Origin: an uncultured Bacteroidales bacterium
GTDB lineage: Bacteria > Bacteroidota > Bacteroidia > Bacteroidales > WCHB1-69
DNA length: 64,000 bases
NCBI GenBank assembly: GCA_947169105.1
Contig: CAMVOL010000001.1
Location: 71,570-135,569, forward strand
Direction: 5' to 3'
A program made the translations under genes and the position numbers. Positions 22,580 through 30,935 of the stretch are shown here, in pieces (within the stretch, counting starts at the first letter, position 1; each line of letters opens with the position of its first letter). The notes beneath the pieces are model-generated. The model made no database searches and was not told where the DNA came from. It worked only from the letters and a program-made list of their open reading frames with translations.

Positions 22580-23997
22580 AATCTGAAATAAATAAACGGA
22601 TTCAGTCCGCCAGCCAAAAGCGAACCGCCACACAAAATGTACAGCAGCACCGCCAACACTGTGCCCCCTATAAGCACACGTTTGGTCGGATTATCCGTAT
22701 ATATCTTGTACTGAATATTTTCCATCTTTTTGAAATAGCCCATAAAAGAAAAAATGACCGCAAGTGCAAAGACGAACCAGAAACGGCGGTCACAATAGAA
22801 TTCGTCGTAACGCCCGTCGAACGCAAACATTTTCCTGAGGAAGGAAAAGGCATACGCCATACTTTCGGCACGGAAAAACACCCACCCAATCATCGCCACG
22901 AAAAAAGTGAGCACAACGGATGGCAACTTCCCTATTTTCGACAACACTTTCAGCATCCCTATCTTGTCCAAAACGAGGAAAAGGCCGTGGTATAATCCCC
23001 AAATAATGAACGTCCATGCGGCACCGTGCCATAAACCGGAAATAAAAAAGGCGAAACAAAGGTTGAAGTACATCCGCGGAACAGGAACGCGGTTGCCTCC
23101 CATCGGAATGTACAGATAATCCTTGATCCACGAACTGAGCGTGATGTGCCAACGCCGCCAGAACTCCGTGATACTCTGCGAGATGTATGGAAAGTTGAAG
23201 TTTTCAGGGAAACGGAATCCCAGCATCTGCCCCAAACCCAACGCCATATCCGAATAGCCGGAAAAGTCGAAATAAATTTGGAACGTGTAGGCTAACGTCG
23301 CCACCCACGCCGTCGCCGACGACATATAATCAGGCGAGACGGCAAAAACGGCATCCACATATTCCGCCAATACATTAGCAATCAGTACCTTTTTCGCCAA
23401 GCCTACCATGAATCGGAAGAATCCGTTCACCCGCCGCGCATACGTGTCGGTTGCCTGCCGGTCCGTAAGCTGCAAGGCAATCTCCTTGTAACGCACAATC
23501 GGGCCGGCAATCAACTGCGGAAACATCAGGATGTAGAGTATCATATCCGTCAGTTTTCGCTGCGGCTCCACCGTCCCCCGATAAACATCCACCATATACG
23601 AAATCTTCTGAAAGGTGATGAACGAAATCCCAATAGGAAGCGCAACATCCGCCCAATCAAAAGGTTGTGCTCCAAAATAGGCATACAACGCCCGCACATT
23701 CCCCACAAAAAAATTGGCATACTTGAAATAAAGTAACAGCCCGATATTCAAAACGAGAGAAAGAGCAAGCCACCCTTTTTTTGTTTTATCCTCTGTTTTC
23801 TTAATTTTCTTTGCAAGGAAAAAATCAATGATTACCGAAACAACCACCACCAGAATAAAACGCGGCTCCCCCCACGAATAGAAAAGCAAACTTGCTAACA
23901 GAAGAATGTAATTCTTTATTTTATAAGGAGATAGCCAATAGATTATCAGCAATATCGGCAGAAAGACAAACAGAAAAACAGGAGAACTGAAAACCAC
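22576..23997 (-). CDS. MBOAT family O-acyltransferase (AlgI-like)
   Basis: 473 aa from GTG at 23997 (MVFSSPVFLFVFLPILLIIYWL), the classic AlgI start, four bases after the upstream stop; the track start at 24042 overlaps the neighbouring gene. It is multi-spanning, with the MBOAT core (QIYFDFSGYSDMALGLGQMLGF, FWRRWHITLSSWIKDYLYIPMGG) and the invariant His in FFISGLWHGAAW. AlgI-like proteins move acyl groups across the membrane to acetylate exported polysaccharide, usually with an SGNH partner. No such partner gene is visible next to it. The 3' end converges with the Bro-N gene with a 4-bp overlap. Confidence 0.92.
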   Translation of the reverse strand: MVFSSPVFLFVFLPILLIIYWLSPYKIKNYILLLASLLFYSWGEPRFILVVVVSVIIDFFLAKKIKKTEDKTKKGWLALSLVLNIGLLLYFKYANFFVGNVRALYAYFGAQPFDWADVALPIGISFITFQKISYMVDVYRGTVEPQRKLTDMILYILMFPQLIAGPIVRYKEIALQLTDRQATDTYARRVNGFFRFMVGLAKKVLIANVLAEYVDAVFAVSPDYMSSATAWVATLAYTFQIYFDFSGYSDMALGLGQMLGFRFPENFNFPYISQSITEFWRRWHITLSSWIKDYLYIPMGGNRVPVPRMYFNLCFAFFISGLWHGAAWTFIIWGLYHGLFLVLDKIGMLKVLSKIGKLPSVVLTFFVAMIGWVFFRAESMAYAFSFLRKMFAFDGRYDEFYCDRRFWFVFALAVIFSFMGYFKKMENIQYKIYTDNPTKRVLIGGTVLAVLLYILCGGSLLAGGLNPFIYFRF

Positions 23998-24001
23998 GGC
24001 A

Positions 24002-27000
24002 CTATCTTTTGACCACTTTGACCACTTGCCGCGAAAGTCCATCTGCCGATTGGATATGCAGCAGATATATTCCCGACGTAAAATCTTCTATATCAACATA
24101 AAACTTGTCTTCTACGACTTGGAACCGGCGCAATTCCCGTCCCGATAGGTCGAAAAGGCGGCACAACATCGGTCCGTTCTCCCCTCCCCTATCCAATTCT
24201 ACCGTAATGGCCGAAGACGTAGGATTCGGATAAATCTTAACATAAAGATTTTCAGTAATATATTCAACAACACCCGTATTGATGGCCGTCACTTCAATCG
24301 GCACGGTTACGGTATTGCCTTCCTCTACTGTTGCGATGAGATTCGCCCGATAGATACCGTCGGGCATTCCCGCCAAATTCACCGTAAGATTGAGATTGCG
24401 CGATGCCAGTGCATTCAAACTCCCGCTCTGACAATCAAGAGTAGCCCAACCTATGGGATTGTTATTCTCGTTAATTATCTGATTTTCAAAAAGAAGATAG
24501 ATAGGTGTTACTGATTCGTACTGTAATGTCACCTCTTCCGGTTCCGCGCCGCACGTCAGAGCCACCGCTGCCGGTGTAATCCGCAACTGCGGTTCGGCCT
24601 CATTCTCCAACGGCAGGCATACCTCGTCAATCCACACACAGTCCCCGTTTCCGTTTACCGAGTAGTCCTTGGCATACTGCCACATCAGCGTGTGTCCGCC
24701 CGCCGTCACATCGTAATACACATACGTCCAATCGTGCAACCCCGACCAACGGTCCACCTTCTGTCCGTCAATGTAAAAATTGAGCCAATCGTAATTGTTT
24801 TCGGTGGATGTCTTATAGAAAAACGACACCTGTCCAGAGCGTAGTGCCGTGAAATTCAATACCATAGCCGAGGACTGGTCATGTGTAATCACCCCCGATT
24901 TCATCGAATAGCTGCCCGTGACAGAAACGTCCGAGACCCGCACCCAGTCCGCAGAGTCACCCATTTCGTAGGTTTCGGGAAGACCGTCATCGAAGCCCTC
25001 GCAGTTCACATCGCCCACCAAAGGTACCGACAGCGTGCGGTAGAACGTCGCCCCAACCGTAACATCAATAAGGGCGTCCACCACCTGTAGCGACGAAAAA
25101 GTGGCGGTAGGACGAAAGACAAAGGTCGCCAGATAGGACGTATTGGCATCCAACAGATAGCAGTCATCGCGAGAATCCAGAAGCAGAATGTCCGGTTCAT
25201 TAAAATGGAGATGGAACTGCACATCCGTGGCTTGCAGATTGCTGCGGTTGACGAAGGTAACATACAGCGTATCCGTTTCGTCCGGATCCAGCCGGCGGTT
25301 GTTCCCATCGCTGATGGAAAAATTCTGTATTTCAATCTGGTACGAATAGACGGGGAAAGATAACACACTGGTCTGCGGATAACGGTCATTGGTGATGGTC
25401 ACGGCAAAATCCAGAATGGTAAGGTGCGGTGTGTTCTCATCCACCCGAAAGCGGATGGCACGGTTGAGCGTATAGGCGTTCCCCCCGCTGATATAGCCAA
25501 AATATTCCTCATTATCCATCATCTGCACATGTCCATTACCTATAGAAAACGTGATATTGCAGTCGTTATAGGGCAAAGAGTCCATATTCCTCACGGTGAA
25601 TGAAAGCTCCACTTCCTCGCCAGGGTTAATGATGTCATCCTCTCCGGCAGAAATCTGCAAGTCGGTGATTGCGAGCATATTGTCATACTCGCAGTTGAGC
25701 AGCAACACCGTATCGTGCCGTTGGTCGTTATTGTCGAAACAGGTGACGGAAACGGGCCTGCCTGTAAAAGCTTCGGTGGAGGTGCCGGCCAGAACACCGC
25801 TGCGGCTGAGCGTCAGAAAGTCCGGCTTGTAGGGCGGAATGAAACGGAAGCAACGGTTGGTGACAGCTACTGCCGCTTTTTCGGAAGCATCCGTCCTTTG
25901 GAAAATCCTGGAATCCCCGCGCGAAACGGCAGAAATGGCATCACTGCCATTGTAATTCATTGTCCCATAGTAGTATTCAATCATACCATCCGGATACAAT
26001 TTCACGGCAAAATTCACCGCACTGCTGGCATTATTCGTCTGTTTCGCCTGCACAAAGATGGAAACAACCTCCGGTTCTGACTTCACTTTGAGGTTGGAAA
26101 CCGTGAGGTCGGTACGGAAAGGGGCTATCATCTCCGTATTTAGAACCTGATAATCAGTATTTTGCAAAAAAGGCCAGTTATAGGTATTATTACGGAAGGT
26201 GATGTATCCGTCGGCGTAGATGCAAATCTGATTATAATCATTCCCATAAAATGGGAACGAAAACGGAAGTGTCACCGTAGCATAGCCCGTATTGGCATTG
26301 GAGAGAGCCACATCATTTCCATCCACATTAGGATAAGCGGATGTAAATTCCTCTATTTCAAATTCTTTCGTAAACTCAAAACGATAGGGTTCCTTGCCGC
26401 CCGAAACCGGGATCTGATAGGAGTACTCCTGAAACGCGGTCATCATGGGCGGATTGGGGGACATCTGCGGACGGCTGAAATCTACGGAAGCGACCAGCGA
26501 CAAGAAGGTGGTATCGTTATTGGCAATAGGGACATTGGTCTGCGTGCAAGCGATTTCTGTTGGCAGAAATCCCTGATAGTCCATCAAGGAGAAGGATACG
26601 ACTTGTCCATTGGAAACATCATCGGGGTCGTTCTCCACCACCTCGAAGAAGAATTTGGCAGGTTGGCCGGGAGTGAGGAACTCCAACAGACGGCTGACAT
26701 CGAGGCCCAATTCAAGCGAGCGGCCCGTGTCGGTGCTGTCGCCCTGCATATAGTGTTCGCCGCCCTGAAAGTTGAAGACGGCCCACTCGATGGTGTGGTC
26801 GGGGCGTTGGGCGTTCACGTTGGCAGCTACGCCGGCCATCAGTTTGATGCGTCCGCGGCAGGTGTGCGAAACCGTCGCCTTGTAGGTGAGGCGCGGCGAC
26901 ACCTCGTCCTTCACATCCACCACATAGACACAGCTGTTCCAGATGCCGCCCTGCGCCGGCAGTTCCGCTAATTTGCGGTACGGGAGATAGCTGTAGCCGG

Positions 27001-27937
27001 CATTGGCGAAATCGGTGCCGAAGGAGTTGCAGAAAATCACCGCACCTACTTCCCAATCGTGGATGTCAATGACCCCGTCGTGGTTCAAGTCCACATCGTT
27101 GGTGTAACGCCCGTCACCGTTGTAATCCCAGCAGATGGAGTCGTCGTACCCGACGATGGTCTGCCCATGGTTCACGTTGTTTTGAAAATTCGGGACAATC
27201 CACATACCGGCGTGCGGTGTACCTTCGGGAATCTGATGCAGCATTTCGTGCCCGTTGGGGACGTGCGTGGAGTAGAAATTGGCTAAGCCGCCGTACGCGT
27301 CTCCACGCAAGTGGTTGTGAAGCCAGTGCTTCAGGGTGAGGATGCCCTCCTCTGTATCGGTGGGGATGGCATAAAATTCCACAATGCGGTTACGCATCGC
27401 CTGATAATAGAGATTGTAACCTGATGCCCAATAAGTAGGGCCGCCGAAATTATAGGAGCCGCCCCATTGTGCCACGGTGGGCGTTCCGGCGGTACGGATC
27501 ACCTGCCACGTGTCCATAAAGCTCACGCCACGATTGGTGCCGCCGTTACAGAAGTTCCACGCAAAATGCGAAGGGTAACGTCTTGTGTTGTTGTTATTTT
27601 CGAGGCCGCGCCGACAATTTATCTCGTACGAAAAAGTGTAAACGATACTGGAAGACTGTCCGCACTCCAACGCCGACTGGTGATAAATAGGGGTCATAAA
27701 CGGCAGGGTGGAGTTGTCCACGGCAGCGGGGAGGTCTCGTGTCCTTTGGATGGCGTCCAACTTGAGGACGGGGCAGCCACGTAGCAATGCCTCATCAGCG
27801 GGCGACAATAGTGTACCCATCTGCGCATACTGACGGTCAATTTCGGAAACCGGCTGCGCCCACCCCATCAGGACATAGGCGCATAGAATGAAACAAGACA
27901 GAAACTTCTTCACGTGCAAATCCTTAATGATAGTCAT
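24002..27937 (-). CDS. Large secreted papain-like (C1) cysteine protease with T9SS sorting domain
   Basis: 1311 aa from the ATG at 27937; GTG at 27913 (MKKFLSCFILCAYVLMGWAQ, with AAGGAT upstream) is a good alternative. After the signal peptide comes a C1-type protease domain. Cys ~92 is in ECGQSSSIVYTFS, His ~256 in NHGQTIVGYDDS and Asn ~304 in CNSFGTDFANAGYSYL. An acidic DxNxDG..DxNHDG dockerin-like loop (~271-293) is inserted between His and Asn. Then follow several Ig/CARDB-like and jelly-roll-like modules (CEGFDDGLPETY...WVRVSD). The protein ends in a type A T9SS domain (IYPNPTSSAITVELD...GIYLLHIQ). It should be exported to the cell surface. The usual QGxCGSCWAFS motif is replaced, so activity is plausible but unproved. 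Confidence 0.88.
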   Translation of the reverse strand: MTIIKDLHVKKFLSCFILCAYVLMGWAQPVSEIDRQYAQMGTLLSPADEALLRGCPVLKLDAIQRTRDLPAAVDNSTLPFMTPIYHQSALECGQSSSIVYTFSYEINCRRGLENNNNTRRYPSHFAWNFCNGGTNRGVSFMDTWQVIRTAGTPTVAQWGGSYNFGGPTYWASGYNLYYQAMRNRIVEFYAIPTDTEEGILTLKHWLHNHLRGDAYGGLANFYSTHVPNGHEMLHQIPEGTPHAGMWIVPNFQNNVNHGQTIVGYDDSICWDYNGDGRYTNDVDLNHDGVIDIHDWEVGAVIFCNSFGTDFANAGYSYLPYRKLAELPAQGGIWNSCVYVVDVKDEVSPRLTYKATVSHTCRGRIKLMAGVAANVNAQRPDHTIEWAVFNFQGGEHYMQGDSTDTGRSLELGLDVSRLLEFLTPGQPAKFFFEVVENDPDDVSNGQVVSFSLMDYQGFLPTEIACTQTNVPIANNDTTFLSLVASVDFSRPQMSPNPPMMTAFQEYSYQIPVSGGKEPYRFEFTKEFEIEEFTSAYPNVDGNDVALSNANTGYATVTLPFSFPFYGNDYNQICIYADGYITFRNNTYNWPFLQNTDYQVLNTEMIAPFRTDLTVSNLKVKSEPEVVSIFVQAKQTNNASSAVNFAVKLYPDGMIEYYYGTMNYNGSDAISAVSRGDSRIFQRTDASEKAAVAVTNRCFRFIPPYKPDFLTLSRSGVLAGTSTEAFTGRPVSVTCFDNNDQRHDTVLLLNCEYDNMLAITDLQISAGEDDIINPGEEVELSFTVRNMDSLPYNDCNITFSIGNGHVQMMDNEEYFGYISGGNAYTLNRAIRFRVDENTPHLTILDFAVTITNDRYPQTSVLSFPVYSYQIEIQNFSISDGNNRRLDPDETDTLYVTFVNRSNLQATDVQFHLHFNEPDILLLDSRDDCYLLDANTSYLATFVFRPTATFSSLQVVDALIDVTVGATFYRTLSVPLVGDVNCEGFDDGLPETYEMGDSADWVRVSDVSVTGSYSMKSGVITHDQSSAMVLNFTALRSGQVSFFYKTSTENNYDWLNFYIDGQKVDRWSGLHDWTYVYYDVTAGGHTLMWQYAKDYSVNGNGDCVWIDEVCLPLENEAEPQLRITPAAVALTCGAEPEEVTLQYESVTPIYLLFENQIINENNNPIGWATLDCQSGSLNALASRNLNLTVNLAGMPDGIYRANLIATVEEGNTVTVPIEVTAINTGVVEYITENLYVKIYPNPTSSAITVELDRGGENGPMLCRLFDLSGRELRRFQVVEDKFYVDIEDFTSGIYLLHIQSADGLSRQVVKVVKR

Positions 27938-27965
27938 CCCAGCCCCACTTTCCCAAAACAAGGGG

Positions 27966-27973
27966 CAAAAGTA
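27966..27973 (-). promoter_or_regulatory. -7 promoter box for the C1 protease
   Basis: TACTTTTG on the minus strand, ~30 bp upstream of the ATG at 27937. Confidence 0.6.
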
Positions 27974-28012
27974 CAACTAAATCGGATTGCCGCAACGTTT
28001 CAGGCAAGAAAT

Positions 28013-28714
28013 TTATCGGACCACATTCAACTTTTTGGTGACGACGCTCTTTCCGTCGGAAATCCGCACGACATAGAGACCTGCCGACAGTGCCGACACA
28101 TCCAGCTGCTGGCTTTCACAAGCCCTTTCGATAACGGAAATCTGTTTGCCCGACAGGTCGAAAAGTTGCACGCGGGCGTTTTCCGCACCGGCGAGGATGA
28201 CGGAAGCGGAGGCGGGGTTCGGGAACAATGATACGGAAGGCACATCGTCGTCACCGACAGACACCGTGCGCGTGACATCAATACAAGCCTTGTTGTTAGC
28301 AGGATTCGGATCGGTGGAGTGGCCTGCAATCCGCACTTCATAACAAAGGTTGCACTCTGTCAGGCCATGCTGGCTCATCGTGGCAGCAGTCCAAATTGGT
28401 TGCAAAAGATCCACAGTGACATCTTCACCGGCAACGACCGAATGCAGCTCCGTACCCATCAGTATCACGGATGTGACGTGTAATCCTTCATTATATGTGA
28501 CGTCAAAGATGACCGAATCAGTGGCTGCCACAGCATCGGGACCATTGTTTTTCAGCTTCACCCTCGGTTGCAGATCCTGCGAAGGTCTTAACACAAGACT
28601 ACTGATTGTATTGCCGTCGCTATCGACAAAACCGACAATCTCAAAATCCACCGTCTGTGCGGATGCGGCCAACAAAGCCGCCATCAGAATAAAAAAAGCA
28701 TAGAATTTCTTCAT
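28013..28714 (-). CDS. Small secreted CARDB-like protein with T9SS sorting domain
   Basis: 233 aa with signal peptide MKKFYAFFILMAALLAASAQ. Residues ~20-150 look like one CARDB/Ig-type domain (PRVKLKNNGPDAVAATDSVIFDVTYNEG, then CNLCYEVRI..DPNPANNKACIDV). Residues ~160-233 are a T9SS type A sorting domain (SLFPNPASASVIL... AGLYVVRISDGKSVVTKKLNVV). It is probably secreted and surface-attached; function unknown. It lies 17 bp downstream of the SAM hydrolase-like gene and upstream of the C1 protease. Confidence 0.85.
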   Translation of the reverse strand: MKKFYAFFILMAALLAASAQTVDFEIVGFVDSDGNTISSLVLRPSQDLQPRVKLKNNGPDAVAATDSVIFDVTYNEGLHVTSVILMGTELHSVVAGEDVTVDLLQPIWTAATMSQHGLTECNLCYEVRIAGHSTDPNPANNKACIDVTRTVSVGDDDVPSVSLFPNPASASVILAGAENARVQLFDLSGKQISVIERACESQQLDVSALSAGLYVVRISDGKSVVTKKLNVVR

Positions 28715-28731
28715 AACAACAATATATCTAT

Positions 28732-29496
28732 TTATGAATTAATACAATAGCAATATATATCCACCGAGGTATCCTTCTGCCATTTCGCCAAGATGGAAAC
28801 CCTGCTCTTATACGTTGCAATCTCCATCACGCCCAAACTGTTGGGAATCAGGTAGGGTTCCGGATCCGACTCATACGTGCGATGCAGGTGCGTGATGACA
28901 AGGGTGCCAATCTTCGCAGTGAAACGCCCGTCATGCACCTTCTCCTCAAACAATGACACAGGGATATTGGTCAATACATTATTATAGGCATCAATATAGA
29001 TGACATGGCCCGCAATCATATTTTTGTTTTCTATATAATTAGCGGTAAATGGAATACGTGTTTGAATCGCATATTCTGACGTATGTTCCTGCCATGTGCC
29101 GTCGAAGCACCATTCGGCCAGCTGTATCATTTTTTGGAGGAAATCGCCCCCCTCACCGGCATACTGCCGCGCTACACCATCGGAAATCCCGTAGGAAAGC
29201 AGGGAAAAGACACCTGTATCCTCACCGATGAAGTAGTGTCCGTCAAGGAACAGCACCACTGGATTTGCCAAAAGGAAAGCGGAAGCGCCTGTCAGGAGGA
29301 AATGGACGGTGCCTTCGGGAAAAGAGCGGAACGCATTGCGTAGAAGGAACGCCGTCTGGTTCACATTCCCGATTTCAATGGTATGTGTGACATCCACAAC
29401 ATTTCCATCGGGAAATCGGGAAAAAAGCTGTCCTTTGAACATTCCCACATAGGGTTCCTGTAATGTCCAGTCACTGGTGAGCGTAATCAGTTTCAT
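28732..29496 (-). CDS. SAM hydroxide adenosyltransferase family (DUF62) protein
   Basis: 254 aa. The N-terminal phrase LTSDWTLQEPYVGMFKGQL...VVDVTHTIEIGNVNQTAFLL and the C-terminal beta-barrel region (YIDAYNNVLTNIPVSLFEE) mark the SAM-dependent chlorinase/fluorinase/hydroxide adenosyltransferase fold. These enzymes hydrolyse SAM to adenosine and methionine. The usual VDPGVG..R stretch, which carries family catalytic residues, is replaced here by LLTGASAFLLANPVVLFLDG. The following G-D-G segment (GHYFIGEDTGVFSLL) is kept. Activity is therefore uncertain. It lies 11 bp after the serine hydrolase gene, likely the same operon. Confidence 0.85.
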   Translation of the reverse strand: MKLITLTSDWTLQEPYVGMFKGQLFSRFPDGNVVDVTHTIEIGNVNQTAFLLRNAFRSFPEGTVHFLLTGASAFLLANPVVLFLDGHYFIGEDTGVFSLLSYGISDGVARQYAGEGGDFLQKMIQLAEWCFDGTWQEHTSEYAIQTRIPFTANYIENKNMIAGHVIYIDAYNNVLTNIPVSLFEEKVHDGRFTAKIGTLVITHLHRTYESDPEPYLIPNSLGVMEIATYKSRVSILAKWQKDTSVDIYCYCINS

Positions 29497-29507
29497 TTTA
29501 TGACCTT

Positions 29508-30785
29508 TTAAAAACCAAGTGCTTTATAAATCTCTTCATGTACAAGCAAACGCAACCGACTTTGTGACAAACGGTTCGGTTCCATATCGGGATACACACG
29601 GTTGGAAAGGAACACGTAGATGAGATCGGCATCGGGGTCGCACCAGAAGACCGTGCCCGTGAATCCCTGATGCCCGTATGTCTTCCTTCCTGCTTGCGCC
29701 GGCAGCACCGGATTGGGTGCAGGGAACGACGGGGTGTCGAAACCGAGGCCACGCCGCTGGCATCCATGTATCGGATAAGTACTGGTGAATTGCTGTACTG
29801 TTTTTTCTGAAAGATACGTGTGCCCTTCATAAACCCCACCCTGCATCAGCATCGTGAGGAGTACACTGACCTCTTTTGCGGTGGAAAAAAGACCTGCATT
29901 GCCACCATTGCCGCCGAAAAGCGCCGCCGTCTGATCGTGGACATATCCTTTCAGCACCTGCTTACGGAAATAACGGTCATTTTCAGTGGGAGCGATATTG
30001 CCATCAAGAATAAAATCCAACGGATGAAAACCTGTCCGGAGCAGTCCCATTGGACGGTAGAAGTGCTCAGCGACAAACTCCTCCATCGGATACCGGATAA
30101 TGCTTTCCACAATCTCTTTCAATAGAAAGAAGCCCAAGTCACTATAAACATACTTCTTCGGGCCGACGGAGCAGGTGGCTATTTTGTGCCTGATGCTGTC
30201 GGGGTAATCGGCTCGGAGGAAAATATTCTCAGCCACCTTTATCGGGAAGCGGTCGCTTTCAGTAGTATGCAGAACCGTTGTATCCCACAAATCCTTTCCG
30301 CTGATTTTCCGATAAAACGGAACGAAGGCGGAAAGTCCTGAGGTATGGGTAAGCAGTTCGGTGAGGGTCAGTGTGGCGACGGCGGTGCCGGACGTGTAAG
30401 GGAGGTACTGTCCCACACGGTCAGTGAGGTGCAGACGGCCGTCGTCATAGAGCTTCATCACGGCGAGGGTGGTGGCGAGCGGCTTGGTCATGGAAGCCAC
30501 GTCATAAACGGTGGCATCATTCACCACATCCACAGAGTCATACGTAAGATAGCCATAATTCTTGGAGAAGACCAATGAATCGGCATGAAAAGCCAGAATC
30601 TGACAGCCTGGAAGGATCTTTTTGGCGATACAGCCATTCACCATCGAATCTATCCGATGGGAATAATGGGCTGGCAGAAAATCGACAGAAGCCTTTGTAT
30701 TTTCTGCATTATTTTGGGCAAAAGATGCAGAAAAAGAAAGGGAAAAGAGGACAACAACAAGCAGAATTTTCAGAAAAAACCTCAT
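29508..30785 (-). CDS. Secreted serine hydrolase, class C beta-lactamase/PBP4-like fold
   Basis: 425 aa with a signal peptide (FLKILLVVVLFSLSFSASFA). Catalytic SxxK is SMTK (~97), the second motif is YSD (~218, where YxN is usual) and the third is HQG-FTG (~365). The phrase YDVASMTKPLATTLAVMKLYDDGRL is typical of the family that is also fused to GH3 N-acetylglucosaminidases in Bacteroidota. It probably acts on peptidoglycan-type or ester substrates in the envelope; not a proven beta-lactamase. First gene of the unit with the SAM hydrolase-like gene. Confidence 0.9.
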   Translation of the reverse strand: MRFFLKILLVVVLFSLSFSASFAQNNAENTKASVDFLPAHYSHRIDSMVNGCIAKKILPGCQILAFHADSLVFSKNYGYLTYDSVDVVNDATVYDVASMTKPLATTLAVMKLYDDGRLHLTDRVGQYLPYTSGTAVATLTLTELLTHTSGLSAFVPFYRKISGKDLWDTTVLHTTESDRFPIKVAENIFLRADYPDSIRHKIATCSVGPKKYVYSDLGFFLLKEIVESIIRYPMEEFVAEHFYRPMGLLRTGFHPLDFILDGNIAPTENDRYFRKQVLKGYVHDQTAALFGGNGGNAGLFSTAKEVSVLLTMLMQGGVYEGHTYLSEKTVQQFTSTYPIHGCQRRGLGFDTPSFPAPNPVLPAQAGRKTYGHQGFTGTVFWCDPDADLIYVFLSNRVYPDMEPNRLSQSRLRLLVHEEIYKALGF

Positions 30786-30884
30786 TTTGAAAGACTTCTG
30801 GCAAAAACGGGCAAAAATAAAGAATAGGAGCGGAACCGTTTGAAAAAACAGAAAAAAAATGCTAACAAATCAATGTAAAAAAAA

Positions 30885-30913
30885 GTAGAGCCGCCAAAAT
30901 ATGACGGCTCTAC
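30885..30913 (-). terminator. Terminator of the 3.6-kaa gene
   Basis: Perfect 9-bp stem GTAGAGCCG/CGGCTCTAC with an 11-nt loop, followed on the minus strand by a run of T. It lies just after the stop at 30936. Confidence 0.9.
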
Positions 30914-30935
30914 ATAGATTTTCAATAACAATTGA

